Of a stretch of DNA of 64,000 bases, positions 1 through 11,742 are shown piece by piece (the first letter of the stretch is position 1; each line of letters opens with the position of its first letter). The stretch comes from Dendrophyllia cribrosa (Eukaryota > Cnidaria > Anthozoa > Scleractinia > Dendrophylliidae): assembly GCA_024195265.1 (NCBI GenBank), contig JAJLRJ010000001.1, positions 8,726,357-8,790,356 of the forward strand, written 5' to 3'. The translations under genes were made by a program, and so were the position numbers. The notes under the pieces are model-generated. The model ran no database searches, was not told the DNA's origin, and was given only the letters and a program-made list of their open reading frames with translations.

Positions 1-206
1 CAACTCTGGTTTATATTATTTTCCTTTGACAATCTTTGCAAGTCAGAATAACTATTTCAAACTTCTATTGGCACTATTAAGTTCTTGTGTTTAAAGGAGG
101 CTATTTATTTAGAGGTGTATTTCTAAGTCATACAATGCCATTTGATGATAAGAAATTTCACTGAATTTTCAAGAGCTTCTAAAAACATTTGTATCTTTAA
201 TTTCAG

Positions 207-1776
207 TATGTAAACACCTGGTCCAAGAATTGCAAGATGAGCTTGAGAGGTCAGGCAAATCAAACGAAATATTCAGAACAGGGCAGATATTCCAGGAGCA
301 GCGTAAGGAAATAAACTACAGGCAATCGTAAGTGCTGTTGCCTGTGAACTTTCAACTATACAAATAAATAAAAAAATAAATAAAAAGGAATTTCAGTGGA
401 GTCCATAGAGTGGCTATTACTTCCACTGTTTCTGGATCGAATTGGAATTTTAAAAATATTGATTTTTGTGGAGGGAGAAAAACCGAAGTACCCGGAGAAT
501 AATCCTCGGAGCAAGAATGAGAACCAACAACAAACTCAACCCACATATGGCGTCACCTCCAGAAATCGAACCCAGGCCACATTAGTGGGAGGCGAGTGCT
601 CTCACCACTGCACCATCCCTGCTACCGTGGTAATGATATCATGTGAGTGATGATATACCTCTGATTTGTTTTGGTGAGAGGTGATCTGTATTAGCTGGAA
701 GAATAAAAAGAAAAATAATTATTGGAACTGTTTTAGCCAGAAAATGTTAAATTACCATTATTATCACTGAAAAGAGAAGCAGAGACTGCAGCCAAAGACA
801 GAACAACTTGGAGAAGGAAGATTGAATGGCCCTATTCTCCATGAGGAGAGACAAGATAGATGATGATGTTTGCTACTGAAAAGCCCCTCTGGAGATCCCA
901 AGTAATATTTTCCCTTCTAGAGGCATGTTCCCCAAGCTTGTTGTTTAAGTATGTGGAATTAACAGGCCATTTCCAAGTTATCTTAAGTCTATCAAAACAG
1001 GGCCATTAGTGCAAAACTATTGATATAAAAATGAGGTTTCCTTTACATGCAAATAAAACTTGTATTCATATGAATGATTTTGCACTTGGCCTTGTTTTGA
1101 TAAAGGCGCTTGTAACTCGGAAATGGCCCATTGTACAGTGTCTGCTCTGATCCAGACTTTTCATTCTTCTTTTAGTGAAGTGCGACTAAATGAGGCCCTT
1201 GAGAATGCTTGCTCGAATGTTTTGGACTACAAGGTGCACAAGGACAAAATCAAGGCATTACGATATGAGAAAAGTAAGTTATTTAGTTGTCACTATTAGA
1301 CTTATACATTGAATAGATCACATCTTTCTTTTCTGACAAGTAACCAGAAGCTCAACTTACAGCTGATTTGCAGTTTCTGTTACTCGAGAGAAAAGTCATT
1401 TCACACTTCACACAAGCCAACTGCGGCAATTTGTAGCTTGTGTAAATAATCTTTAACCCTCAAATTAACTGTTTCTTTAAATCTTCAGAGGAAAGTGTAA
1501 CATTCAACACTCTCAAAGGCCTCAAGAATCGTGGGGTGAAGGTAGAACTTGGATTTCCTGATGAGATGTGGGACAATCCTGACGCAGAAGTAACCCGACT
1601 GAAGAGCAGGGTACGTGTATAACGCCTTTATCAGTGTTTCTTTTCCAGTGGTGAATCTACAGGAGGGCCCTCCCCCCCCCCCCCCCCTTCCCCACCCTGC
1701 CCACCCCCCCAATCTTGCAAAGAAACGAGGCTTAAAGAGCTGAAAAAACTTCCAGTCTCTAAAAATTGCACTCCCA

Positions 1777-1807
<31 letters not shown>

Positions 1808-3908
1808 AAAAAAAACTAGTGTATAACCTCTAATACATAAGAGATAAACGTTTGAACGTGGAAGCACTTGACAATAGGTACCAACTCTTCTTCCAACAGC
1901 TTCATGGTGTTGTTAACAAGATAAGTATACCTTCTCTGTAAAAAAGAAGAGGCCCATTCTTTCAGCCTACTCCCCCTGAAACTCCAAAAGCTGCTATTGC
2001 TGGCGCACCAATAAATCGCTGGATCTAGACACTTTCCGCGGTACATTGTTCAAATGTTTTATTGGTTGGCCTGTGTTAAAACACAGGTAAACCAAAATTA
2101 CTAATGGCACAGGATACCCAAGTGTTGTCCGAGTGTTAAGGAAAATCTCGTTTCAGCATGAGGAAATCTGGATACCAAATTATGGACTGTACCCTCGCAA
2201 TAACTTTATAGGACGATCTCAAGACACAAATGCCATGTAATTTGGTTATTTTGTTTGTTACATAACGTAGCTGATATGGTAAAGTAACTGTAACTTTTTT
2301 ATTCTGCTTTGACAGTGTGAGTTCATGGTGGAGACGTATGAAGATGACTTGACCGAGTGGTACTGGCACCACCAGAAAGAAAACTTGACAAACTGGTTAT
2401 GTATCGAGAGAGTACTGGATCCAGGGGAGGAGGGTAAGGATGGTGTCGCGCACTTCATGAAAAAAAATTGACAGAAAATAATATTTTCGCTCGATAACGC
2501 AAGTAACTGAAATTTCTGAAACTGAGATATTTAACGAAAAATGGCTTCTTCGCGTTTTAATAAAAGAAATGTAGATTATGCGACCCTTAGCCTGCGTGTG
2601 GACGTTTCCTATTTCCTAAGGAAAGCACGCAGGCTATGTGATCCTGAACGTAGACTGAAATCGTTTATTTATGAAGCGAACAATGGTTGATTTCTCCAAT
2701 AACAATTCTCTGATACTGTCTGTTGGAGCGTTTTCAAGTGAGTGTCGTAATTCCAAAACCAAAGTTATCACTCTGGCCAATCACAACAGACGCAGATAAT
2801 CCAATGAACCAATCAGAACTCAAATACTTGTAGCCGGCGCCAAGCGCGGGAAAACGCGTGCGGTTTTGGTTTTACTTCTGATTGGTTGATAAAGTGGCGC
2901 GAGATTTTTCAGCACAAAGCGTAGCAATGCAAAATCGTAACAATTGCGAAATTACTTTTGCTACTGAACTGAAAACCGCTATTTATACTCATCACATTCT
3001 CACAGCTAACAGCAAGAGTAGAACTCTTAGGAGCTTGAATTGGTTATTATCTTCACAAAGGCAATTTTCGTCTTATCTGAGGTTACTTGTAATTGTATAT
3101 TGTAGATTGTTTTGACGAAACTGAGCCTGAAAAGAAAGACGAAGGAGACAGTTCAGACAAGCAAGAAGAGAAAGAAGAAAATGAAGCGGGTAATGAAGAA
3201 AACAGTGAGGAAAACGAGATAAAGGAAACCGGTAAAACGGAAAAGACAACGAAGGGGAAAGCTTATAAAGAAAAGATAAAAAGTGGAAAGAAAGCTAAGA
3301 GCAAAGAGAAAACGAAACGTCCGAACGAAGAAGATGATTCGGAAAAAATTCAACGTCTGATTAAACAACAGACTAAAGAACAAGAGGAAGGACGAAGGAG
3401 CAGGAAAAAAGAATTCACCCGCGGAAGAATGAATGAACGCAAGCGTCATGAGCTGCAGATGAGACTCCGAGAAATCCATGATGTCGATCGACTCCGACGG
3501 GAACTTCGGAAGATTCGAACGAGGGAGATGACCGAAGACGATTTCGCCGAGAGAGAACCGTGGGAGCACGACATGGACTCGAGCATTCCCGAAGAAGTCC
3601 AAAGAGACATGCGACGTCGTCGGTTTGAGCGAATGGAAGATCCCGAAGACCTGAGGAGGGAACTGCGAATGCGAATCATTGATCTTGACGACGACGATGA
3701 TGACGATGGTTATTTTCTCGGGGAGAATTCGTTCGTTTTTCGAGAATTACGCCAGCGTTACATGATGGAGGCAGAGGAAATTCGCGATCCCACGGAGCTG
3801 AAGAAACGAATTGACGACCTCGATGCTTTGTCCGCCATATTTCACGGTGGACGCGATCATGGGCGGTTTCGAGACCGGTATAGACGTCGTCACAGAGATG
3901 AACTCTGA
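207..3908 (+). CDS. CNPY3/4: Canopy family (CNPY3/4-like) ER chaperone, C-terminal part of gene
   Basis: Five plus-strand coding exons are seen: 207-327, 1176-1273, 1489-1610, 2316-2433 and 3106-3908. All have AG/GT borders and matching phases, and together give 420 in-frame codons including the stop. The start and signal peptide lie left of the window. The first four exons encode a canopy (saposin-like) domain with family-typical stretches such as GVKVELGFPDEMW and EWYWHHQ and the expected scattered cysteines, the last one at the start of exon 5. Known family role: CNPY3/4 (PRAT4A/B) are ER-lumen proteins needed for folding or surface delivery of Toll-like receptors. The last exon adds about 265 residues: Lys/Glu-rich, then Arg-rich with a run of seven Asp, ending in HRDEL, a KDEL-type retrieval signal that fits ER residence. 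The tail is much longer than in vertebrate members, where the whole protein is roughly 250-280 residues. Assignment to CNPY3/4 rather than CNPY1/2 rests on domain wording and is fairly sure. Confidence 0.9.
361..620 (-). mobile_element. tRNA-derived SINE in a canopy intron
   Basis: Read on the minus strand from about 620, the sequence has a tRNA-like head with an A-box-like TGGTGCAGTGGTGAGAGC and a B box GGTTCGATTTC. A unique body follows, then an A/T-rich tail (AAATAAATAAAAAAATAA-like) near 361-385. This pol III promoter layout is typical of SINEs. It lacks a foldable full tRNA, so it is not a functional tRNA gene. Confidence 0.7.
1668..1820. repeat. Poly(C)/poly(A) low-complexity tracts
   Basis: Two long C runs (about 1671-1687 and 1777-1797), the second running straight into a long A run. 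They lie in a canopy intron. Apparent glycine-rich reading frames across them on the minus strand are artefacts. Confidence 0.9.
2722..2992. mobile_element. MITE, family with TIR GGAGCGTTTTCAA (copy 1)
   Basis: About 270 bp in the last canopy intron. The ends are GGAGCGTTTTCAAGTGAG on the left and CTGAAAACCGCT on the right. The interior holds two inverted CCAATCA/TGATTGG-type blocks. Related copies are at 57583-57868 (nearly complete) and 25541-25712 (partial, reversed), which proves it is dispersed. Confidence 0.8.
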
Positions 3909-4444
3909 CGAGAGTGATTATCTTTGTCAGCCCCAAAATAGACACGTGACACAGATCTACCATGCATACAAATGACACAAGTATACCATACAGACAAATA
4001 TCAGAGGTGCATCATGCACAGTAGCCTCCTATGCAGACCTCTTTTTGGCTCGTCACGTGCTCCTGCCCAACGAGTGCGTCACGAGCCACAAGAAGATCTG
4101 CCTGCTGGAGGCTGCATGGACATAAATGAAACGGAATTCCAAGTTAAAACAGCATGCATGGCCGTTGTAGGTGGAAAAGAGAGGGGAGAGCCCGTCCCTC
4201 GTTCCTCCTGCCACGCAGGCTATTAAAAATTGGATAAGACTTTTCCCTCCCTCCCCACCCCTTCATCTTAAAACCTGTGAGGATTGCTTGCGTGTCTATC
4301 TGGGGCTGACGGGGATATGAAATTTGTTACATTTACTTGGAGCAAAATAGTAGAAGAGCAAAGTCGCATCTTTAGTCATAGACTGCTAATGCTGGAAAGA
4401 AATTTAAACAAACAAACCAAGCTGTATTCATTTTTGTAATTTCC

Positions 4445-4450
4445 AATAAA
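4445..4450 (+). terminator. Poly(A) signal of the canopy gene
   Basis: AATAAA lies about 540 bases after the canopy stop codon, in non-coding DNA on the same strand. It is the first canonical signal seen downstream, so it probably ends the mRNA. Confidence 0.5.
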
Positions 4451-4613
4451 GTAGTGTTGAAGTTTATTTGGTGCATTCTCGTTGGACATTGCACGATCGT
4501 TATAATTATCTCACAGCATGTCGATCCGGATACCTGTTCAAACAAGTAGCCTGTTAGACCTCACAAGGGCGGGCCATTTGCGGAAGGCCCTGGACACGAA
4601 GTTAAAACGTACT

Positions 4614-5000
4614 GAAATCTGATGACCAACCTGGCACTTTTAAATGTGCGCGCGCACGATGCAAAACTTGTCGTTTCATTTACAAGGCGGACAAAATATC
4701 GCGATCCAAACGTCGTTTCACATGCACCTTCACAAATGTTATCTGCTGCATAACATGTGATTTATGCAAAAAGTTATGCATTGGGGAAACAGGGAGAAGA
4801 TTAGGGGGACATCTCCGAGACCTTGAAAAAAATGACAAAGACGCATCTAAACCAGTCACTCCATACTTCAACCTCCCTAACCATTCCGAACAACACATTG
4901 CGATCTGCAGCCTTACCTTACATCAGGGCAACACGGAAAGCCGTAAAAATTTAGAGCAAAAATTCGTCTTCCAAATCGGCACTCTCAAGCCCCATTTACA
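4614..5000 (+). pseudogene. Penelope-like retroelement fragment with GIY-YIG endonuclease
   Basis: One open plus-strand frame reads through a Cys-rich block (KCARARCKTC), then CITCDLCKK, IGETGRRL and FNLPNHSEQH, ending around KFVFQIGTLKP. This is the GIY-YIG endonuclease region at the C-terminus of Penelope-like elements (GIY core replaced by VICCITC, YIG by CIG). No reverse transcriptase is seen upstream, and the frame is cut off where the element at 4990-6069 begins. It is a dead 5'-truncated remnant. Confidence 0.82.
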
Positions 5001-6069
5001 TGGAAAGAGGATGATCCTAGAAGGATCATTTGGTTTACATGCATAAATGCGGCTTCCAGGATCAACTTTTCATTTGGTTGACATGAAAAATTCGGCAAGA
5101 CGGCTCCAGTTCCTTTGAGTTCGGCGCGGTTGCAAAGCAGGAAGGCGGGCGACAAATCTCAAGTAGTTTAAGGCCTGGGTCAAGGGCTTTGGCCAGGAAA
5201 AAACGGTTTATTCGTAATAACTTTTACAAACGGAATGGAACTGAATCGAAATTTGGCACATAGAAAGATATTATCGTCCTTAACATTTTTAAGTATAATA
5301 AGTTTTGGCATAGGTCACGTGACATGTCACGTGGCCATTTTTCTTAAAATTGCAAATATTTGACGAATTGGTGACGGGTTTAAGAGAAAACATCAAATAA
5401 AAATGCTTTTCTGATGCAGATTAAATATATCCAGCCCTTCACGTTTGGAATGAGTGTCCATTAATCTCTTAAAAAAAATTATGAGGACAAAGGTCATTTT
5501 TCAGTCCAAAATTCAACCTATAATTATTTATAACTGTAATATAAAGACTCGAGGACAATCATTCCAAACGTAGAAGGTTAAATATGTTAATCCTCCATCG
5601 GAAAAGCTAATTTATTTAACTATACAAAGAAAATTCGCTACCAAATCGCCGATTTACGTAATTTTAAAGTTTTGATCACGTGACACGTCACGTGACCAAA
5701 CTTTTGCGTTAAGGCAAAAGAAAACATCAAGATTAACATTCAGGGAAAATTTCATTTTGATCTAGGTTTTCTCGGTGAAGATATTAAGTGTCAACCATAT
5801 TTTCCGAACACACTTTAAACCCAGGCCTTAAACTGCTTGAGAATAACAAAAGCGAAGATAACCCTGGAGGGCTTGTACTTCATGTTTTTTTTTAATTCAT
5901 GCACACAAAACTATCCGGCACTTACATGGCCTAGCGCTAGGATGATCTACAGTCAAATGCAACCCTTCGCATGTAAACTGAAAGCAGAAAACATGTTGCG
6001 CTCGGATGATCCAAGTTAGCGCTAGGCGATCCAAGCGCTAGGATCATCCTTTTTCCATGTAAATAGGGC
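4990..6069. mobile_element. Non-autonomous TIR element, outer
   Basis: The left end CATTTACATGGAAAGAGGAT and the right end (reverse complement CATTTACATGGAAAAAGGAT) form terminal inverted repeats of about 30 bp with few mismatches. The element interrupts the 3' side of the Penelope-like fragment and carries a second TIR element at 5160-5839. No transposase frame is seen. Confidence 0.75.
5160..5839. mobile_element. TIR element nested inside 4990-6069
   Basis: The 21-bp ends 5160-5180 and 5819-5839 are inverted copies with one mismatch (core TTTAAGGCCTGGGT). The interior has two CACGTGAC-rich blocks (about 5317-5335 and 5676-5696). No coding capacity. Confidence 0.75.
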
Positions 6070-6127
6070 CTTAATCCCCACAAAATCAACGAACAATAGC
6101 GTAGCTCCACCGTTTGATATATATAAT

Positions 6128-6497
6128 AGGGAGCTTTTGCAACCACGACGCCAACACCAAAGAAAACGTCATTGTAAAAAGAATTTGCGCTAATTTAAAC
6201 TACTTTGAAATTGCTCCAAACTGTTTAATTTGCCTAATGTTACTGGAATTGTACAAGAGCCGAATTGGTAGGGACGGCTTTAAGGTTCAAATAGAGCAAG
6301 GAAAATAAATTAACCGTCGTGTGTTCACGTTCTCTAAAAAACTTATAATTTGGTCATTTGACGTTGTTGTTTTGCAGGGAACGGCAAAGAAATGTATCAA
6401 ATAAAAACGTACGTGTAGAGGCATTGTTTTCGCTTATTAAACCTATTGTTTTGTGTCGCTCTCGCTGCCGTTGCCGCCGTGTTTGCTAAGGCTCCCT
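6128..6497. mobile_element. MITE family F1, copy 1 (AGGGAGC ends)
   Basis: Ends are AGGGAGCTTTTGCAACCACG and, inverted, AGGGAGCCTTAGCAAACACG. A highly similar element of the same length is at 54803-55170. About 370 bp, no coding capacity. Confidence 0.85.
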
Positions 6498-6567
6498 AAT
6501 AAACCACATACCCCACAATAGCCCTTTTCGCAATTTTGTAACGTAGTTTGTTTCTGCCCGAAATTGG

Positions 6568-6643
6568 CTGCGGTCACATCTGGGCTACTAACTATAGTTA
6601 AGACGGGTATAACTATAGTTAGCTATTTCGGTAATGTGACCGC
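6568..6643. mobile_element. Short inverted-repeat element
   Basis: Ends GCGGTCACAT and ATGTGACCGC flank two ACTATAGTTA palindromes. A diverged relative with the same GTGACCGC and ACTAACT motifs lies at about 10745-10893. Confidence 0.5.
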
Positions 6644-6664
6644 TTCTCTGTTCGTTCTAACTAT

Positions 6665-6827
6665 GGGCCTGGTCGCACTACAGTCAAAAACAAAAATTAG
6701 CCCGTGCAAAATGACATAAAAACAAAAACATTCCACAAAAAGCGTGTCTCATTGGAGCGGTTTCTTTTGTTTTCCTCGATTTTTGCACGGGTGGATTTTT
6801 GTTTTTGACTGTAGTGCGACCAGGCCC
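6665..6827. mobile_element. MITE family F2, copy 1 (GGGCCTGGTCGCAC ends)
   Basis: Near-perfect terminal inverted repeats of more than 30 bp starting GGGCCTGGTCGCACTACAGT. A second copy in the opposite orientation is at 7733-7893, so two near-identical MITEs bracket the element at 6874-7698. Confidence 0.85.
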
Positions 6828-6873
6828 TATAGTTAGAAAATTGACGCCTCGGTGATCCAAAACAATACAGACT

Positions 6874-7698
6874 AAGGCCCAAATCGCACTTGGGACAATT
6901 TTGTACATTTTTATCGAATTTCAATTTATTTAAGTGTCTGACTTGGCAAAGACAAGTGCGACCTACACTTTTCAGAGAAACGAACTGGGCAGACAAATAA
7001 AACTTTAAAAACACCGCCGCCCACTGATTGGCCCACGTTGCACGTGCAATTCGTTCGTCATTAAAACGGAAAATCACCGCAAAGACAAGTGCGACCTACT
7101 TTTGCCAAGTCGAAAAAGTTTCGACAAAACAGCCGAATTTTTAAAGGAGCCGAAGTCCTGCCTCCTGGCAGGACAACACGCTTGTCCGATACATTCCAAC
7201 GCACCCGCGAATCCAGATAACAATGCCTTCTTGATTAACCATTGTGCTCTTCCTTGAGAAAAACAAATCAATATACAGCACGTTCTTTTTATTTAAATTT
7301 ATCACTGCAAATCGCAATGTGCAAAAACAATTTAATCACTAAAAGTAGAAAAACCCTTGAAAAGGCTTAGAAATAAAAAAATACTTTATTTTTTAATCGA
7401 ATCATGTTTAGCGGTGTTCAATGACGATGTTCAATGACAAGTCAGTTTCATACTGCATAAAATACATACTAATGAAATTTAAAGCCACGTGCGCTTTGAA
7501 AAGGCTTGATGCTCAGATTGAAAGTCGAAGTACTCCACACCTTTAAAATTGTTTCCATACCGTAATGTGCAATTTTCGTATTGTCTTGCAAATTTTAGCT
7601 CCGAAATTGACAAGTTGTCTCGGACAATTTTGTATACCTTTTCTGTCCAAATTGTCGCGGACAATTCAAAAGTTGTCCGCAAGTGCGATTTGGGCCTA
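6874..7698. mobile_element. MITE family F3 (AGGCCCAAATCGCACTTG ends)
   Basis: The left end AGGCCCAAATCGCACTTG returns inverted at the right end. About 825 bp. Internal CAAGTGCGACCTAC motifs repeat at about 6952 and 7085. No transposase is visible. Confidence 0.75.
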
Positions 7699-7732
7699 AC
7701 TATAGTTATACCCAAGCAGGGTTCATGGGTTA

Positions 7733-7893
7733 GGGCCTGGTCGCACTACAGTCAAAACCAAAAATCCGCTTGGCAAAAATCGAGGAAACAAAAGAAACCG
7801 CTCCGTTGGGACACACTTTTTGTGGAATGTTTTTGTTTTTATGACATTTTGCAGGGGCTAATTTTTGTTTTCGACTGTAGTGCGACCAGGCCC
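7733..7893. mobile_element. MITE family F2, copy 2
   Basis: Same ends as 6665-6827, with an inner part matching in reverse orientation. It is flanked by TTA on both sides, suggesting a 3-bp target duplication (seen in PIF/Harbinger-type elements). The superfamily is inferred only from that. Confidence 0.85.
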
Positions 7894-8123
7894 TTAGTCT
7901 TAAGTTTACAAACAAACAACCAATCAGAATGTGACAATTCTTTTCGCACGTGCGAGATAAGCATATATAAATATGCAAAATAAAAACCAAGCGTGAAGCG
8001 TGGGGGAAACCAAAAACAACAAACAAAAAATTTACATACAACAAGGTAGCAACACGTGTACCCGGCGTCGAGCATCCGTTACAATTCTCAGCTTATTTCT
8101 CATTTTTCTCCGACGGTTTGCCG

Positions 8124-10310
8124 CAACCTCGTTCCCAGGGCTTTTCCCTTCGAGAGAGGGGCGGCGGGAAAAGGCCCTGGCATCGGCTGGTCACGTGGTG
8201 TTCTCAAATAATAATTATAACACTAATGTATGCATTCCTGTGGTTAATCCTGCATTTTCATTGGTTGATGGAATTTGCTCAAAAATTACATTAGCATTGC
8301 GATTTCTAATTCCGACCTGGAAACATCGCCATTGTGGCTCAGAAAATCAAGTAATTGTATGTAATATGGGGGTGGCAGGTCTGCACGACTCTTACCTCAT
8401 GTTTTAATGCCATTTGCTCCTTCTATGTGTTTTGAACGGGTATTCTACATTTAGCCGTTTGTTAAGGAGGATTTTAGTGACTGTAGAGTGTAGACTGAAT
8501 TTTAAAACCTTTCAAAAGCCGCGTGCAACGGACTAGAGGTCAAGTCTGTCGGTTGTATAGTTTCCCGTGGTGTCGTGCTTGTAGATTTTGACCTCATTTT
8601 AGCGTCCTTTTTTTCCTGGCGGTTGTGTGTTGTTTTCGCCATTAGTATTGGCATGTAGATTTTTATGTAGGAAAGGTTTGAATTTCTCTAACTTTTCTCT
8701 CTGAAATACCGGACATGACTTGATCTGAAATGATCTGTTGGCCGTGAATGTCTTTCCTGCTATTTATGTCACGCTGGGCCCAGCTGTTTTAATTTTCATG
8801 ATCCAAGCTTTATAGCAGAGAGAGTTATTCAACTTGTACAGAGTTGAAGTTTGTCGCAGTCAAGGCTGTAATTTTAGCTTCCTTTTGCTACGCTTTTATA
8901 TAGCTGCGTGGAGCTCGCTGTCGGTTTATACTAATTAAAACCTCCGTTGTCAATTTTGACAGTCTGGCGAGTGCTTCGTTTACGCCACTATTTCATTCAG
9001 GCAAGACCATGGTTTCGGTTCTCCTCTCGAACCTTATCAGTTGCCGGGTTTGTATTTGCTAGTTGCTACCTTTTTAGCAACGCATATTTTTGTTGAGAAC
9101 GGTCAAACCATTCTGCTCGACATAATTTTTAAACATGTATTTATACCCTTGGTGGGCATCGAATTTCCTAAGCGTGTATTTCTTTGAAAGGCATTATTTC
9201 AAAATTTTAGCACTTTCTTCTCTTGGCTGAATTGATGATATTTCTAAATGTGAGCGCTTTCGTTTCCTGCACATTCCTTCTTAAGTTCGGAATGGAGTGC
9301 TATTGGATCAGTGCGCAAGAGTATAACTACATGTTTGAAAATTATGTCGAGCAGAATGGTTTAACCGTTCTCAACAAAAATATGCGTTGCTAAAAAGGTA
9401 GCAACTAGCAAATACAAACCCGGCAACTGATGAGGTTCGAGAGGAGAACCGAAACCATGGTCTTGTCTGAATGAAATATCGGAGAAATAGTGGCGTAAAC
9501 GAAGCACTCGCCAGACTGTCAAAATTGACAACGGAGCGAGCTCCACGCAGCTATAAAGCGTACCGAAAGGAAGCTAAAATAACAGCCTTGACTGAGGTAA
9601 ACTTCAACACTCTACAAGTTGAATAGCTTATTAAGCTACAACTCTCTCTGCTATAAAGCTTGGATCATGAAAATAAAAATCCTGCAAAGACAAATCTAAA
9701 ATCAAGCTGGGCCCAGCGTGACATAAATAGCAGGAAAAACATTCACGGCCAACAGATCATTTCAGATCCTGTCATGTCCGTTATTTCAGAGAGAAAAGTT
9801 AGAGAATTCAAACCTTTCCTACATAAAAATCTACATGCCAATACTATTAAATGGCGAAAACAACACAACAACCGCCAGGCAAAAGATGAAGGACGCTGAA
9901 ATGAGGTCAAAATCTGCAAGCGCGACACCACGGGAAACTATCGAAAACTACAACCGACAGACTTGACCTCTAGTCCGTTGCACGCGGCTTTTGAAAGGTT
10001 TTTAAAATTCAGTCTACACTCTACAGTTACTAAAATCCTCCTTAACAAACGGCTAAATGTAGAATACCCGTTCAAAACATATAGAAGGAGCAAATGGCAT
10101 TAAAAACATGAGGTAAGAGTCGTGCAGGCCTGCCACCCCCATATTACACTCTCGTAACTCCCATCTTGCTTTTGATTATGCAGCTTCGATTTCACATCTA
10201 ATTTATTACACCCAGGTTTTTCGAGTGCCCGATGGGCACGTGACCAGCCGATGCCAGGGCCTTTTCCCGCCGCCCCTCTCTCGAAGGGAAAAGCCCTGGG
10301 AACGAGGTTG
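8124..10310. mobile_element. Large fold-back (long-TIR, Mutator-like?) element
   Basis: A 2.19-kb element made almost wholly of two inverted arms (about 8124-9134 and 9331-10310) around a ~200-bp unique spacer. Outer ends read CAACCTCGTTCCCAGGGCTT on the left and its complement on the right. Matching inner blocks can be followed from both sides, including the TAGCAACGCATATTTTTGTT block next to the spacer. The stretch about 8205-8390 differs from its partner in the other arm. A perfect 9-bp direct repeat GGTTTGCCG flanks the element (8115-8123 and 10311-10319). Long TIRs plus a 9-bp duplication are typical of Mutator-like elements, but no transposase is present, so the superfamily is inferred. 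Confidence 0.88.
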
Positions 10311-10454
10311 GGTTTGCCGCACGAAAAAAATTAATAAGAAGAAAATTTAGACACACTTTACGTCGGTCAACCATGTTGACATTTCACGGATCAACAATAA
10401 GGGCCGTCACGAACCTCTTTTAATTCTGACCACATCCATAGGCTAATAAGAATT

Positions 10455-10467
10455 AGTATCACCCAAC

Positions 10468-10505
<38 letters not shown>

Positions 10506-10652
10506 GCTACTAGGGGTCTAATAGTAATAGTCATCGAGTAGCGAAATTCGCCGGTTTTATTTTTCGTTTTATTCCCAAATAAATATTTCTTCAACTTGCA
10601 ATTGCTTTTTTTTTATTATTGCCTTTTTCTGTCCGACTAGTTGGGTGATACT
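10455..10652. mobile_element. MITE (AGTATCACCCAACTAGT ends)
   Basis: A ~20-bp terminal inverted repeat starting AGTATCACCCAACTAGT, interior A/T-rich, 198 bp. Confidence 0.8.
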
Positions 10653-10653
10653 A

Positions 10654-10655
<2 letters not shown>

Positions 10656-10687
<32 letters not shown>

Positions 10688-10759
10688 GTCAATAGCCCAT
10701 TCGGCTTCGCCTCATGGGCTATTGACCCGTAGCCCTTTCGGGCTACGGGTCTAATTGTT
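10656..10759. repeat. Near-perfect palindromic hairpin repeat
   Basis: Outer arms ACAATTAGACCC/GGGTCTAATTGT enclose a perfect inner inverted repeat ACGGGTCAATAGCCCAT around a 13-base loop (10684-10730). It abuts the MITE at 10455-10652. GC-rich and strongly foldable. Confidence 0.8.
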
Positions 10760-11742
10760 AACTAACTGTAGTTAACTTCGTGGTGTGACCGCAAAGTCGA
10801 CCGAAAGCACTAACTACAGTTAGGTATGACGTCACGTAACTTGAGACTAACTTAAGTTGAACTTTAGTTACGTCGTAGATGTGACCGCAGCCATTGTCTC
10901 GCAACCACGTTGACTTTTATTGTAATGAAAATGAGAAAGGTTAACCGCGAAAAGGGTAGTTTCTTGGTGTTGCGGATGGTGCGATCACCAAATGACGTAA
11001 AACAAAAGATTCAAAAGACACTGAACAGTACCCACAAAGAATCACCTGCGAAAAGGGCTATTCCTTGATTCGCTCTGAGGAAGGACAGGAAGGGCGAACT
11101 CTCGAAACGTCAGCTTTTTATTTTATCATTTTACGGTGGCCAATTTACCTTTTATCAAGCTTGATTAAACCAAATTTTCTACTTTCTCAAGAGCTCATCT
11201 TCCCTTTCCTTATGTATAAACATGTGCATGCAACTTGATATGAAAAAATGAACCACTTCGTAGAAAGAATTATTTTGACATAATTATGACAATAATATAA
11301 CAATATTGATGTTTTTGAACCAGACCCAACCAGCTCTAAACAGCTGTCCACGGTTACATTTTGGCTTTTAGTTTGGGCTCTATCATGTCGTTGTCGCGTT
11401 AAATGTTCTACGTAGTATCAGCCTTGCTTTGTACTGTGATTTTAAATAAACTCGATATTTTAACACATTCAGAGTAGCATACAAATGAAAACAAATATTA
11501 TGGCAGTAATAAACGCAATTTATGCAACAACCTGCGAAATCATTTATAAAGAAGCCAATATTTTATTTTCATGCTCGAGGGCTAATAGAAAAGATGTTCA
11601 TTATTCTAGACGCTAGCTATTTTTTGTTTACAATCGAAGAATGTCTCGACATTGATGTTCCGCCGTAAACTTGTGGTTCCTCTCCGTCCATCATGTCTGA
11701 AAACGGACAGAATCACGTACGCCTGTATAAAAATCCCCGCCA
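10760..11742. other. Intergenic stretch with Penelope-like 3' tail remnant
   Basis: No gene is seen. At about 11070-11150 there is a block with GAGGAAGGACAGG then CTCGAAACGTCAGCTTTTTA and ACGGTGGCCAATTTACC, which resembles the 3' tail often found with Penelope-like elements. The rest is A/T-rich single-copy-looking DNA. Confidence 0.4.

Noticed and set aside
530..620. Possible tRNA gene on the minus strand
   Set aside because: tRNA-like head of a SINE with a downstream body and A/T-rich tail, not a complete tRNA.
1485..1867. Glycine-rich minus-strand frames
   Set aside because: They come from poly(C)/poly(A) tracts opposite a canopy exon and intron.
3153..3602. Phe/Leu-rich minus-strand frame of 149 residues
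   Set aside because: Antisense shadow of the Lys/Glu-rich canopy exon.
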